Both the position numbers and the translations under genes were made by a program. This document shows positions 24,670 through 33,891 of a DNA stretch of 64,000 bases, piece after piece; positions within the stretch are counted from its first letter, which is position 1, and each line of letters starts with the position of its first letter. The DNA lies in the NCBI GenBank assembly GCA_001804865.1, contig MHBK01000035.1, positions 87,512 through 151,511 of the forward strand. Direction: 5' to 3'. This stretch comes from Lentisphaerae bacterium GWF2_57_35 (GTDB taxonomy: Bacteria; Verrucomicrobiota; Kiritimatiellia; CAIQIC01; GWF2-57-35). The notes under the pieces are model-generated. The model saw nothing but the letters and a program-made list of their open reading frames with translations. It ran no database searches and was not told the origin of the DNA.

Positions 24670-26469
24670 ATGACACCCGATCATCCGGTGAGTCAACAGC
24701 CTGTGGAAATAGCGGCGCGTTTGCCTCTGAGCGGCTGGGCGCTGGAACTGGCGCGCCGTTGGAATAGCGGCTCGTATTCCATGTTCATTCTTCATGGAAA
24801 CATCTTCGACATGTTTCCCCATCAGGAACAAAATCGCCTGGAATATCTGGCCTTGAAAACCTTTCTGGCCCGCCGAATGTTCCCGCATCGGGATTGCTTG
24901 CTTTTCTACGACATCGGCGACGGGCTGACCTTCGGGTCGGCCGATATGCAGAAGCGGTTCTTCGAATGGCTCGAAGTGTACGACCGGGTCGAAAACACCG
25001 ATTTCCACCAGACCGGCTTGCCTCGCGATTTCACCTCGCTCGCACCCCTGCTGCGCCGTTTTTTCATGCGCCAGGTGGAGACCCAGGATGATCGAAAAGG
25101 CATTACGCTGATCGTCGACTACCCGGAAAAGATCATTCCCGCCGCGGATGACGCCGGGACCAGCCAGAACGAACGCATGGCCCTGGTGACTTTGCTGAAA
25201 TGGGCCGCCTCGCCGGATTTTCGCCGCCAGGATGTAGGCATCATTTTGATCACGGAGTCGGCCGCCGAACTGCAAGCCGATCTGCTTCAGAATCCGCACG
25301 TCGCTCAAATCCGCATTGAGCTGCCGGAACAGGACGAGCGCGCCCGATTTCTCGCGTCGGGCTGGATTGAAGAGATGACGCCGCGTCATACGCTGGAAGA
25401 AGCTTGCGACCTGTCCGCCGCGGAGCTTGCGGCGCGCCTGGCCGGACTGAACCTGCTGCGCATTCAGCATCTGGTTTCGGAAGCCGTCCGCAACGGCCAG
25501 CGCGTAACCCCGGAACATATCGCCGCCGGGAAGAAGCGGCTGATCGAGGAGTACTGCCGCGGCTTGGTGCGGTTCAAAGATCCGAAGCCGGGCAAGACCC
25601 TGGAGCGCGTGGCCACGCATACGGCCGCCAAGAGAAAATTGCAGGAGCTGGCCTGGCTGATTAAAAACGGCAAGGGCCATGTGCTCGAACGGGGCATTCT
25701 TCTTCCGGGCCGCGTGGGCGTTGGCAAGTCCTTCCTCATCGACTGCTTCGCCGGCGAATGCGGGCTGCCGATGATGGAGATCGGGGATTTTCGCTCGAAA
25801 TGGGTCGGCGATACGGAAAATCAACAGTCCAGGATTCTCATGACGATTCGCGCTCTGGGCCCCGTGATTGTCGTCGTGGACGAAGCGGATGCGGTTTTCG
25901 GCAACCGCTCGGAAGAAGGCGACAGCGGCGTCTCCAGCCGCGTTTTCGCGGCCTTTGCCGCGCACATCGGCGATTCCTCGCTGCGCGGGCGCGAGGTGTG
26001 GGTGGCCATGACGTCGCGGCCGGATCTGCTGGCGATCGACATGAAGCGCCAGGGCCGGTTCGGCTTGTGCATACCCTTGTTCCCGGCGCAGAATGCCGAC
26101 GATGTGATGGCTTTATTTTCCGTCATTGCCAAAACCCGGACGATCGCGCTTTCCGACGAACTTGTCGCCTACATCCGGGAACATCTGGGCGCCCGCGCGC
26201 TGACCGGAAGCGATGTGGAATCGATTTTAAACCGTGCCCAGGAATGCGCCGTGCTGGCCGGCCGCGATACCGACGTACAGCGCGCCGATCTGGAACAGGC
26301 GGTCGATTCGTTCATCGATCCGCTCGATCCCCACCTGCTGGAGCTGCAGGAGTTGGCGGCTGTTCTCGCTTGCTCGGATCGGCGATACCTGCCGGACCCA
26401 TTCGCCGCCGCCGACCGCGCCATGCTCACGGAGCGGTTTGCTCTCTTAAAAGGCCAGTTGCCGCGTTGA
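24670..26469 (+). CDS. AAA+ ATPase
   Basis: 599 residues. An N-terminal ~320-residue region, related to P-loop folds in layout (SMFILHGNIFDMFPHQE, ITLIVDYPEK, VGIILITES), precedes a canonical AAA+ core: Walker A GRVGVGKS near 346, pore-loop region FRSKWVGDTENQ, Walker B VIVVVDEAD near 400, sensor-1 VAMTSRPD, arginine segment DMKRQGRFG, and a C-terminal helical lid (LTGSDVESILNRAQECAVLA). The dual arrangement suggests a Cdc48-like tandem in which only the second module is intact. Last gene of the vWA/PspA/ABC cluster; the GH30 gene begins within its stop codon. Confidence 0.85.
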   Translation: MTPDHPVSQQPVEIAARLPLSGWALELARRWNSGSYSMFILHGNIFDMFPHQEQNRLEYLALKTFLARRMFPHRDCLLFYDIGDGLTFGSADMQKRFFEWLEVYDRVENTDFHQTGLPRDFTSLAPLLRRFFMRQVETQDDRKGITLIVDYPEKIIPAADDAGTSQNERMALVTLLKWAASPDFRRQDVGIILITESAAELQADLLQNPHVAQIRIELPEQDERARFLASGWIEEMTPRHTLEEACDLSAAELAARLAGLNLLRIQHLVSEAVRNGQRVTPEHIAAGKKRLIEEYCRGLVRFKDPKPGKTLERVATHTAAKRKLQELAWLIKNGKGHVLERGILLPGRVGVGKSFLIDCFAGECGLPMMEIGDFRSKWVGDTENQQSRILMTIRALGPVIVVVDEADAVFGNRSEEGDSGVSSRVFAAFAAHIGDSSLRGREVWVAMTSRPDLLAIDMKRQGRFGLCIPLFPAQNADDVMALFSVIAKTRTIALSDELVAYIREHLGARALTGSDVESILNRAQECAVLAGRDTDVQRADLEQAVDSFIDPLDPHLLELQELAAVLACSDRRYLPDPFAAADRAMLTERFALLKGQLPR

Positions 26470-27866
26470 GCGCCGGGCGCGCCATAGGACTGATGCTGGG
26501 GTTCATCGGTGTGTTCTCTTTCGATGCTTCAGCCCAGCCCCATCGTATCGCCGACGTGGAGTATGCGGTGCTCAGTCAAACAGCCTCAACCCTTCGACGC
26601 ATGGAGGCGCCGGCAAGCGCTTCAACGGAAGCGGAAAATTCCATCACGATAAATACCCAAAGAACTTTCCAAACCATCGAAGGCGTTGGAGGCGCCTTTA
26701 GCGAGATCGGCGGCGAGGCGCTTTCGCATTTGGACGCCGGGACACAAACAAACGTGCTGTCGCATTTATTCGGCTCGCCCACAGGAGCCGGGTTTACGTT
26801 CTGCCGGCTTCCCATCGGAGCCAGCGATTTTGCCCTCTCGGCCTACAGCTTGAACGATACGCCCGACGATTATGCAATGTCGCAGTTCACCGTGGAACGG
26901 GACGAAAAGTACTTGCTCCCCTATGTCCAAGCGGCCTTGCAGATGGCGCCTTCCCTTCAGTTTCACGCCTGCCCCTGGAGTCCGCCGGGCTGGCTTAAGA
27001 CCAACGGCAAAATGATTGGCGGCGGCCAATTGCGCAACCAACCCGAAGCCCATCGGGCCTATGCCGTCTATCTCCGGAAATTTATCCAGGCCTATGAGGC
27101 CAAGGGCATCCGCGTGAATCGGATATTTATTCAAAACGAACCCAATCGCGAAATGAAATATCCCTCATGCTTAATGCCCCCGAAGCAAATGACTCGTTTT
27201 GTTGCGGATTATCTCAAGCCGGAGTTTGAACTATACGGACTTTCCACCAAAATATGGGCGGGCGCCTATCAAGAAAAGACGAGCCAATATGCCCATCAGG
27301 GCCTGGCGGATAAAGCGTTTGCCAAGGCGGTCGCCGGGGTAGGCTTTCAATACAGCGATTCCAGAATGGTCCAGGATATACGACTGATGTGTCCCTGGTT
27401 GCCGGTGATGCATACGGAATCGGAGTGCTTCGATGGCAGCAATAATTCGCTGCAGGCGCAGGCTCTTTTTGCCGAGGTCGTGAAATACATGGAGGCCGGA
27501 TGTACGGTCTTCACCTACTGGAACATGATCTTGAACGAGCAGCAGTGCAGTTCCTGGGGTTGGGCGCAGAATTCGCTGATCACGATTGACCGGAAAAACA
27601 AAACCGTCTCCTATCGCCCCGACTGGGCCGTGATGAGTCTGGTCAGCAAGATGGCCCGACCCGGCGCTCGGCGTTGCGAGGCTTTCTCTACGGGTCGGTT
27701 CGCTCCTCTGGCTTTTCAGAATATAGACGACTCCGTCGTGCTCTTGCTCTGGACCGAATCCGGAAGTACGGTTTACCGTGTTCGCATGGCAGACGAGGAG
27801 TTCAATTTGAACCTCCCTGCGAACAGCCTTTGCGCCATTAGAATGGTCTCAACCGATGAAAAATGA
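26466..27866 (+). CDS. Exported GH30-family glycoside hydrolase
   Basis: 466 residues with a signal peptide (MSAGRAIGLMLGFIGVFSFD then ASA). The GH30 clan-A TIM barrel is clear: QTIEGVGGAFSEIGGEALSH, LPIGASDFALSAYS, ACPWSPPGWLKTNG, acid/base Glu225 in IFIQNEP, nucleophile Glu318 in VMHTESECFDG, and a C-terminal beta-sandwich (PLAFQNIDDSVVLLLWTESG). GH30 enzymes cleave beta-glucosyl, xylosyl or fucosyl linkages; the target here is unknown. TTG 26466 overlaps the AAA+ stop (TTGA); ATG 26493 is an alternative that would shorten the signal peptide. It overlaps the next gene by 11 bp. Confidence 0.9.
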   Translation: MSAGRAIGLMLGFIGVFSFDASAQPHRIADVEYAVLSQTASTLRRMEAPASASTEAENSITINTQRTFQTIEGVGGAFSEIGGEALSHLDAGTQTNVLSHLFGSPTGAGFTFCRLPIGASDFALSAYSLNDTPDDYAMSQFTVERDEKYLLPYVQAALQMAPSLQFHACPWSPPGWLKTNGKMIGGGQLRNQPEAHRAYAVYLRKFIQAYEAKGIRVNRIFIQNEPNREMKYPSCLMPPKQMTRFVADYLKPEFELYGLSTKIWAGAYQEKTSQYAHQGLADKAFAKAVAGVGFQYSDSRMVQDIRLMCPWLPVMHTESECFDGSNNSLQAQALFAEVVKYMEAGCTVFTYWNMILNEQQCSSWGWAQNSLITIDRKNKTVSYRPDWAVMSLVSKMARPGARRCEAFSTGRFAPLAFQNIDDSVVLLLWTESGSTVYRVRMADEEFNLNLPANSLCAIRMVSTDEK

Positions 27867-29076
27867 GCCGCAGAAAAAAGTCATTTCGCTGAATATCGAT
27901 GTGGGAGCTGCTGTCTTGGGTTTTGGCAGCGCACGCACGGCTACGACCGCGCATCGCCGGATCATGAAGCATTACGCTTCTCCCTGGCTATTGGGACCGC
28001 CGCCTTCTGAGACGTTGTTGGAGTTGGTGGCCCATCTCTACACGGAAGAGGAAGCCGAGCTGGTACAGCATCTGCCTCCGTTGAAAGCCCGTACGGCAGC
28101 CCGCGTGGCGGCGCTTTCCCGGCGGCCCGTTCAGGAGGTCGAGCGCATACTCGAACGTCTGGCCACAGTCAAATGCATCCTGCTCGCCACGGAGAAATCG
28201 CGGCGGTATGCGATCATTCCTATCGTTCCAGGAACGTTCGAATTGGCGCTGATGACCGCCGATTTATCGACTCGCAACGCCTGGCATCGACGCTTTGCCG
28301 AGTTGTTCGAGGAGCTCTGGGATCGGGGCTACATGAAAGATTATATGACTCATCTCGGCCCATGCGTGCGGTATTTCCCTGTAAACGGCGTTTCAAAGAC
28401 CCTTACGTCGGCCTGGCCGTCCGATCGGATGGAGGAGATTCTTGCGCCATACAACGATTTCGCCGTGGGCAACTGTCAATGCCGGCTGGCCATGAAACTG
28501 GTCGGCAAGGGCTGCGATCGTCCGTTGGAGAACTGCGTATCCTTCGGGCCCGGCGCTATGCGAATGGTTCAGAAGGGCCACATGCGAAAGGCTGACCGGC
28601 AGGAGATTCTGGACATCAAACGAAATGCAGAAGAGCACGGCTGCGTCAATTTCATGATCGACGCCCTGGGCACGCCGCAGCAAAGCAATGGGAGTTGCTC
28701 ATGCTGCGGCTGCTGTTGCCATGCCTTGCGGAGCATGACCGAATTCAATTTGCCCGGCGCGATCTGCCGTCCGCATTTCCTGCCCCACCGCGCGCCGGAG
28801 AAATGCACGATGTGCGGTCTGTGCGCGCGAGCATGTCCTATGGGAGCCTGGGCCTTGAGCGAGAAACACCTGAGCTTCGACATGAAGCGTTGCATCGGAT
28901 GCGGGTTGTGCGTCGTGTCCTGCAAAGCCAAGGCTTTGGCGTTGCACCCCATCGCCGGAGCCAAACCGCCGGCCGGCAGTTGGCTGGCGTTTTTCATGAA
29001 GCTGGCGCCCGGCTATTTCCATACGTCCTTGCGCGTATGGACTGGAAGAATTTTTTCGATGCAAAAGGTTCAATAG
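27856..29076 (+). CDS. Cytosolic 2x[4Fe-4S] ferredoxin-domain protein with winged-helix-like N-terminus
   Basis: 406 residues. The C-terminal part has two ferredoxin cluster motifs (CTMCGLCARACP and CIGCGLCVVSC) at ~315-360. Upstream cysteine groups (GNCQCRLAM, NCVSF, SCSCCGCCCHAL) suggest a further metal site. The N-terminal ~130 residues read like a winged-helix region (PLKARTAARVAALSRRPVQE, VERILERLATVKCILLATEK). Similar 'Fe-S binding plus HTH-like' proteins occur in anaerobes next to oxidoreductases, but no electron partner is adjacent. It overlaps the GH30 gene by 11 bp. Specific function unknown. Confidence 0.75.
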   Translation: MKNEPQKKVISLNIDVGAAVLGFGSARTATTAHRRIMKHYASPWLLGPPPSETLLELVAHLYTEEEAELVQHLPPLKARTAARVAALSRRPVQEVERILERLATVKCILLATEKSRRYAIIPIVPGTFELALMTADLSTRNAWHRRFAELFEELWDRGYMKDYMTHLGPCVRYFPVNGVSKTLTSAWPSDRMEEILAPYNDFAVGNCQCRLAMKLVGKGCDRPLENCVSFGPGAMRMVQKGHMRKADRQEILDIKRNAEEHGCVNFMIDALGTPQQSNGSCSCCGCCCHALRSMTEFNLPGAICRPHFLPHRAPEKCTMCGLCARACPMGAWALSEKHLSFDMKRCIGCGLCVVSCKAKALALHPIAGAKPPAGSWLAFFMKLAPGYFHTSLRVWTGRIFSMQKVQ

Positions 29077-29120
29077 GCGTATAGTATATTTGTCTATTCT
29101 GAATGCAAAGGGGGTCAGGG

Positions 29121-29846
29121 ATGCAGAAGAACTTGGAAAACAATGCGCGTAAGATTCAGCACCAGTACTACACTCAACGAGCCGAAGAATATGACAGCAG
29201 GCATCTGCCGGATCAGGCGCATGAATTCGCCCTGACCTGGCTCGTCGGACTGCTGGGGCACTATAACATCACGTCGATTCTCGACGTTGGCTCTGGAACC
29301 GGACGGGTAATCCGAAAATTGCGAAACCATCGCGTGAATTCATCCCTCTATGTACTGGGGATCGAGCCGGTGGAGGCTTTGCGTGAGCAGGCCTACAAGC
29401 AAGGAATCGGCAAAGACGAACTCATCGACGGCGATGCCACCGAGCTGAAGTTTCCGGATGGATCGTTCGACCTGGTCTGCGAATTCGGCGCCCTGCACCA
29501 CATGCGCCAGCCGGACAAAGCCATAGCAGAGATGCTGCGCGTCTCCCGAAAAGCCATTTTCATCTCCGATTCGAACATTTACGCCTCGGGTCCGTGGCTT
29601 GAACGAACCGTCAAGCAAACCTTGAAAACGCTTCGCCTGTGGAAGATCGCACAATTCATCAAGACCAAAGGCAAGTTCTACAAGATCACGGCCGGCGACG
29701 GTCTCTGGTATCCGTATTCGGTGTATGACAATTACGCTCAAATCGCCCGCGCCTGCAAGCACATCCACGTGCTCAACACCTCCGAGCACGGAATCAATCC
29801 CTACCGAAAATGCGGTCATATTGCCTTGTTTGCGGCCAAGACCTGA
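29121..29846 (+). CDS. Class I SAM-dependent methyltransferase
   Basis: 241 residues. Motif I ILDVGSGTGRVIRKL, motif II GIEPVEALREQAY, then GDATELKFPDGSFDLVCEFG and ALHHMRQPDKAIAEMLRVSR are the standard UbiE/Methyltransf_11 pattern. The C-terminal half (WYPYSVYDNYAQIARACKHI) is accessory and gives no substrate clue. ATG 29121 (MQKNLENN) is preferred over ATG 29103 because GGGGGTCAGGG fits as its SD. A likely intrinsic terminator follows, so it ends the transcript. Confidence 0.88.
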   Translation: MQKNLENNARKIQHQYYTQRAEEYDSRHLPDQAHEFALTWLVGLLGHYNITSILDVGSGTGRVIRKLRNHRVNSSLYVLGIEPVEALREQAYKQGIGKDELIDGDATELKFPDGSFDLVCEFGALHHMRQPDKAIAEMLRVSRKAIFISDSNIYASGPWLERTVKQTLKTLRLWKIAQFIKTKGKFYKITAGDGLWYPYSVYDNYAQIARACKHIHVLNTSEHGINPYRKCGHIALFAAKT

Positions 29847-29884
29847 AGCGATCGAGGCGCGCGGACATCATCTTTGCTGTGGGT

Positions 29885-29915
29885 AGGGCGCTCACTCCGC
29901 TGAGCGCCTTCTTTT
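29885..29915 (+). terminator. Intrinsic terminator
   Basis: GGCGCTCA-CTCCGC-TGAGCGCC (8-bp stem, extendable by A-T and G-T pairs) is followed by TTCTTTT, about 40 bp after the methyltransferase stop. It is one of the few hairpins in the window with a proper T-tract. Confidence 0.7.
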
Positions 29916-30040
29916 CCCCATACGACCTGCGGATGTGTCGAGATGCAACCATTCCAGCGGTCTTTTCGAAAAAAAGTGTGCGTAATCGCCAAAAATAGCG
30001 TATTACCACCTGTCGATTTTGAAGGGACGACGAACAACAA

Positions 30041-31819
30041 ATGGCATTGCTGGGATTACAAGATGTGAGCATGGCATTCGGCGGGCCGCTGCTGCTGGAT
30101 GACGTGAATCTGCAAATCGAAGAAGGAGAACGGGTCTGCTTGCTGGGCCGCAATGGCGAGGGCAAGTCGACCTTGCTGCGCATTGTGGGCGGCGAACTGG
30201 AACCCAAGGCCGGAGTCCTCAGCCGGAAAAAGGATCTTAGGGTCGGCTACATGCCTCAACAAGTTCCTCAGGGCGTTTCCGGCACGGTGGCCGAGGTCGT
30301 GGCGCAAGGCGCGGGCGCCCTTTCCAAGGACTGGGAGCGATCGCGGCTGATCGAAAAAGCCATTTCGCAAATGGGGCTCGATCCCGATGCCTCCTTCGAG
30401 AGCCTTTCGGGCGGCCAGAAACGCCGGACCATGCTGGCCCGCGCCCTGGCGCAGGAACCGGAATTGCTGGTGCTCGACGAGCCGACCAACCACCTCGACA
30501 TCGCCTCCATCCAATGGCTGGAAGGCTTTTTTATGCGCTGGCCCGGGACCTTGCTTTTTGTTACGCACGACCGCGTCTTCCTGCGAAAGCTGGCCACGAG
30601 GATTGTCGAACTGGATCGGGGGCAACTGACCAGTTGGGAATGCACCTACGACAAATACCTTGAGCGAAAACAATCCCTGCTGGAGGCGGAAGAACGCCAG
30701 AACGCGATCTTCGACAAGAAACTGGCGCAGGAGGAAACCTGGCTGCGCAAGGGGGTCAAGGCGCGTCGCACCCGCAACGAGGGACGGGTGCGCGACTTGA
30801 TGCGCCTGCGGGACGAACGACGAGCTCGGCGCGAGCTGTCCGGCGCGGTCAATATGCAATTGCAAACGGCCGAGCGCTCCGGCATCAAAGTGATCACAGC
30901 CAAGAATCTCTCCTACGACTGGCCGGGGACGCCCGTCATCCGCGATTTCTCCATGCAAATTGTACGGGGCGACAAGATCGGCCTGATCGGACCCAACGGT
31001 TGCGGAAAGACTACCCTGCTCAACCTCCTGCTGGGCCGTCTGGCGCCGCAAATCGGCACGGTGGAACACGGCACGAAGCTCGAAATCGCCTATTTCGATC
31101 AACACCGCGAGCAACTGGACGAAAACCAGACGGTGGCTTATAACGTCGCGGGCGGCAACGAGTCGGTTCAAATCAATAACAGCCGCCGCCACATCATCAG
31201 CTATTTGGAGGATTTCCTTTTTCCTCCCGACCGCTCCAGGACGCCGGTGAAAGCGTTGTCCGGCGGCGAACGCAACCGGCTCCTGCTGGCCCGGCTGTTT
31301 GCCAAGCCGTCGAATGTGCTGATGCTCGACGAGCCGACCAACGATCTCGACGTGGAAACGCTGGATCTGCTGGAGGATTTGCTGGTGGAATATAGCGGCA
31401 CCCTGCTGCTCGTCAGCCATGATCGCGAATTCTTAAATAACGTCGTGACCAGCACGCTGGTGTTCGAAGGGCAAGGCGGCATCAAAGAATACGTCGGCGG
31501 CTACGACGACTGGCTGCGACAGCGCCCGGCTCAAACCGAGCCCGTACAGAAGGAACCGTCCGTCGATCGCAACAAGGCCATCGCGCCACGCCCCCGCAAG
31601 CTCAACTATAAAGAGCAAAAGGAGCTGGAATCGCTGCCGAAGAAAATCGAGGATCTGGATAAAGAGCTGGATGATTTGCACGGCCAGATGAGCGACCCGG
31701 GTTATTACCGACTGCCGCCGGAAACCATCAAAATCAACGCCGACCGCGCGGAGCAGATTCCGGGCGAACTGGAACAGGCGTACGCGCGATGGACGGAACT
31801 GGAAGAACGAAAAGCGTAA
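30041..31819 (+). CDS. uup: ABC-F family ATPase, Uup type
   Basis: 592 residues, two ABC domains without TM segments. Domain 1: Walker A GRNGEGKST, signature LSGGQKRRTMLARAL, LLVLDEPTNHLD. Domain 2: GPNGCGKTTLLNLLLG, LSGGERNRLLLARLF, VLMLDEPTNDLD. The inter-domain linker (ERKQSLLEAEERQNAIFDKK, RKGVKARRTRNEGRV) is typical of ABC-F proteins that act at the ribosomal E site. The C-terminal coiled coil (KLNYKEQKELESLPKKIEDL, DKELDDLHGQM) defines the Uup subgroup. Transcribed alone; convergent with the cyclophilin gene, with a 9-bp gap. Confidence 0.95.
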   Translation: MALLGLQDVSMAFGGPLLLDDVNLQIEEGERVCLLGRNGEGKSTLLRIVGGELEPKAGVLSRKKDLRVGYMPQQVPQGVSGTVAEVVAQGAGALSKDWERSRLIEKAISQMGLDPDASFESLSGGQKRRTMLARALAQEPELLVLDEPTNHLDIASIQWLEGFFMRWPGTLLFVTHDRVFLRKLATRIVELDRGQLTSWECTYDKYLERKQSLLEAEERQNAIFDKKLAQEETWLRKGVKARRTRNEGRVRDLMRLRDERRARRELSGAVNMQLQTAERSGIKVITAKNLSYDWPGTPVIRDFSMQIVRGDKIGLIGPNGCGKTTLLNLLLGRLAPQIGTVEHGTKLEIAYFDQHREQLDENQTVAYNVAGGNESVQINNSRRHIISYLEDFLFPPDRSRTPVKALSGGERNRLLLARLFAKPSNVLMLDEPTNDLDVETLDLLEDLLVEYSGTLLLVSHDREFLNNVVTSTLVFEGQGGIKEYVGGYDDWLRQRPAQTEPVQKEPSVDRNKAIAPRPRKLNYKEQKELESLPKKIEDLDKELDDLHGQMSDPGYYRLPPETIKINADRAEQIPGELEQAYARWTELEERKA

Positions 31820-31828
31820 GAGCCCTTT

Positions 31829-33022
31829 TCAGGGGGCGTCCATCGTGAATAAACCCGAAACGGGAAATGTCACCGTCCCATAGCATAGACCATTGAATCC
31901 ACCGCCCGTATTCGTGGTGTAATTGAACGTCAAGGTCATGGGATATAGTCCGGAAAAATAGATCGGCCACATGGAACTGCGATAAGGCTCGGTTTGCTGC
32001 CAGGAGCAACTGGTTATCGAACCCGTGCTGGTTTGGCTAAACGTGTAAGTTCCGGTCGTCGCGCTGCCAAAGCTCATATCGATGGTTCCGGCCATGTTGG
32101 TGAATACAATCTGCAGCGAGCAGCCCTGCAAACTCCACGGCAGAAACGCATGCGCCGGATATTGCACGCGCGAAAGGCTGTAGAATTGCCGCGGAGTTGC
32201 CGCCGTTTGCGCACTCAAAGGGAATCCTGTAATGGAGGGCGGAGCCACTTCGACGCCCAAGTTGGTCCCCGTCCACACGATGAGATTGCTGCTCATCGAA
32301 AGGCGATATCCGCAATACTGATTCCTTGCGAAGTCGAGCCGTTGATTCCCTCCGCCAGGGGTAATCCCCAGCTTGATCGGCGCCACTCCGGCCAAGGCTG
32401 GATTGGTATAAACAAACCCTTCAGCCTCCGTGCCGACTCTGCGAATGGAGACGTGAAGAATCGTGATCGGCGTCAAAGGTCGATTGTTGGAGGTCGGGAC
32501 GTGATTGATGGCGTCCACTACTTCCATGCCGCTTATCACCCGGCCAAAAACGGAATGCACGCCGTCCAACCACGCCGTATTGGCGGCGGTGATAAAGAAT
32601 TGCGAACCGTTGGAGTTTTTGCCGGAATTCGCCATGGAAAGAACGCCGGGCCCGTCATGCCGTAACGCCGGACTGAACTCATCGGGAAAGACATAGCCCA
32701 AACCGTCCGTCCCCTGCCCGTTCGGCGAGCCGGTCTGGCTCATGAAGTTGGTGATTACCCGATGAAAGATGATGCCGTCATAAAATAGATTTGTCCGAAT
32801 CTGGCCTGTCGGCAAGTCGATCCAGGCGCGGGAGCCCTCGGCCAGGCCGATGAAATTCGCCACGGTCATCGGGGCGTTCACATAATCGAGCCGGCAGGTG
32901 AAAGAACCCATGCTCGTGGCGAAGTCCGCGTAAATACCTTCCTCTTGCGCACGGGCGGCCGTAATCCCGAGCAGGAACCCAAGCACAAGGAAAAACTTCC
33001 GATAAGCGTTTAGACCATTCAT
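31829..33022 (-). CDS. Exported cyclophilin-type peptidyl-prolyl isomerase with C-terminal beta domain
   Basis: 397 residues. A signal peptide (YRKFFLVLGFLLGITAARAQ) is followed by a cyclophilin domain (~30-200): ATSMGSFTCRLDY, PMTVANFIGLAEGS, FYDGIIFHRVITNFMSQTGS, PNGQGTDGLGYVFPDEF, GVLSMANSGKNSNGSQFFI, HSVFGRVISGMEVVDAI. The ~190-residue C-terminal part is beta-rich with TGTYTFSQTSTGSITSCSW, a pattern seen repeatedly in PVC secreted proteins. The protein would act in the periplasm or outside. ATG 33022 is chosen; an in-frame TTG lies at 33040, and neither has a good SD. Confidence 0.88.
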   Translation of the reverse strand: MNGLNAYRKFFLVLGFLLGITAARAQEEGIYADFATSMGSFTCRLDYVNAPMTVANFIGLAEGSRAWIDLPTGQIRTNLFYDGIIFHRVITNFMSQTGSPNGQGTDGLGYVFPDEFSPALRHDGPGVLSMANSGKNSNGSQFFITAANTAWLDGVHSVFGRVISGMEVVDAINHVPTSNNRPLTPITILHVSIRRVGTEAEGFVYTNPALAGVAPIKLGITPGGGNQRLDFARNQYCGYRLSMSSNLIVWTGTNLGVEVAPPSITGFPLSAQTAATPRQFYSLSRVQYPAHAFLPWSLQGCSLQIVFTNMAGTIDMSFGSATTGTYTFSQTSTGSITSCSWQQTEPYRSSMWPIYFSGLYPMTLTFNYTTNTGGGFNGLCYGTVTFPVSGLFTMDAP

Positions 33023-33195
33023 GGCATGGAGGGGTATCAAACTGGGGCCAGGCGATCAAGTTTTTTGGCGGCGCAGCTCCTGATAACGAAAACAACGAAC
33101 CAAATGATCGTTACTTTTCATGTGCTGATGGCCTCCACGCATCTATATTAGGGAAATGTAATGGCAATGACAGCTCTTCTCAATGGAGTTATGGA

Positions 33196-33891
33196 ATGCT
33201 GTCCTACTTTGAAAAACGCGCAACGCATCTTCGGGAAAGCCTGGAGGACCCTTCATCGGATTGGCTCCAGACGCTAAACACCTACCGCCAATTTGCCTTG
33301 GTTAATCGGCTATTTGCACGGTGGCGTCATTTATATGTACGGTTTTTGCGCCCACAGATGACCCAGGCGTCGGTCTGCTACACCCTGTTGGATATCGGCT
33401 TCGGAGGCGGGGATATCCCCCTTCGGCTGTTGGCCTGGGCCGCGCGCGACGGTCGCCGGCTGGCCATTACGGCCATCGATTACAGCGAACGCGCCATGGC
33501 GGCAGCAGCCCAACGAACATGGCCGTCCAATTTATGCTTTCGCCAGACTTCCGTAAGCGACCTGCGCCGGGAAGACCGGCCGTTTGATTTTGTGATTTCC
33601 AATCACGTTCTGCATGAATTACCCCAACACGACCTGGAGCCGTTTCTTGACGACAGCGCCGCATTGGTCCGCCGACAGATCGTGTTCAACGATGTGGCCC
33701 GTAGCGCATGGGGCGCGGTGGGGTTTGCACTTTGCACCGGACCTTTTCTGCATCGTTCGTTCACCGTCGCCGATGGCATCATATCTCTTCGTCGCGCCTA
33801 TACCTTGAACGAATTGCGCGCCCTGGCGCCTCCTCCTTGGCAAGTCGAATCCCTATTCCCTAGCCGCTTGCTGCTGACGCTTCGAAAATGA
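33196..33891 (+). CDS. Class I methyltransferase paired with FAD hydroxylase
   Basis: 231 residues. Motif I LLDIGFGGGDIPLRLLAW, motif II ITAIDYSERAMAAAA, then DLRREDRPFDFVISNHVLHE identify a SAM methyltransferase. The C-terminal VFNDVARSAWGAVGFAL and RSFTVADGIISLRRAYT are typical of methyltransferases encoded next to FAD hydroxylases in polyketide-, quinone- or resorcinol-modifying clusters. ATGA overlap with the next gene shows coupling. GGAG lies upstream of ATG 33196. Confidence 0.85.
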   Translation: MLSYFEKRATHLRESLEDPSSDWLQTLNTYRQFALVNRLFARWRHLYVRFLRPQMTQASVCYTLLDIGFGGGDIPLRLLAWAARDGRRLAITAIDYSERAMAAAAQRTWPSNLCFRQTSVSDLRREDRPFDFVISNHVLHELPQHDLEPFLDDSAALVRRQIVFNDVARSAWGAVGFALCTGPFLHRSFTVADGIISLRRAYTLNELRALAPPPWQVESLFPSRLLLTLRK

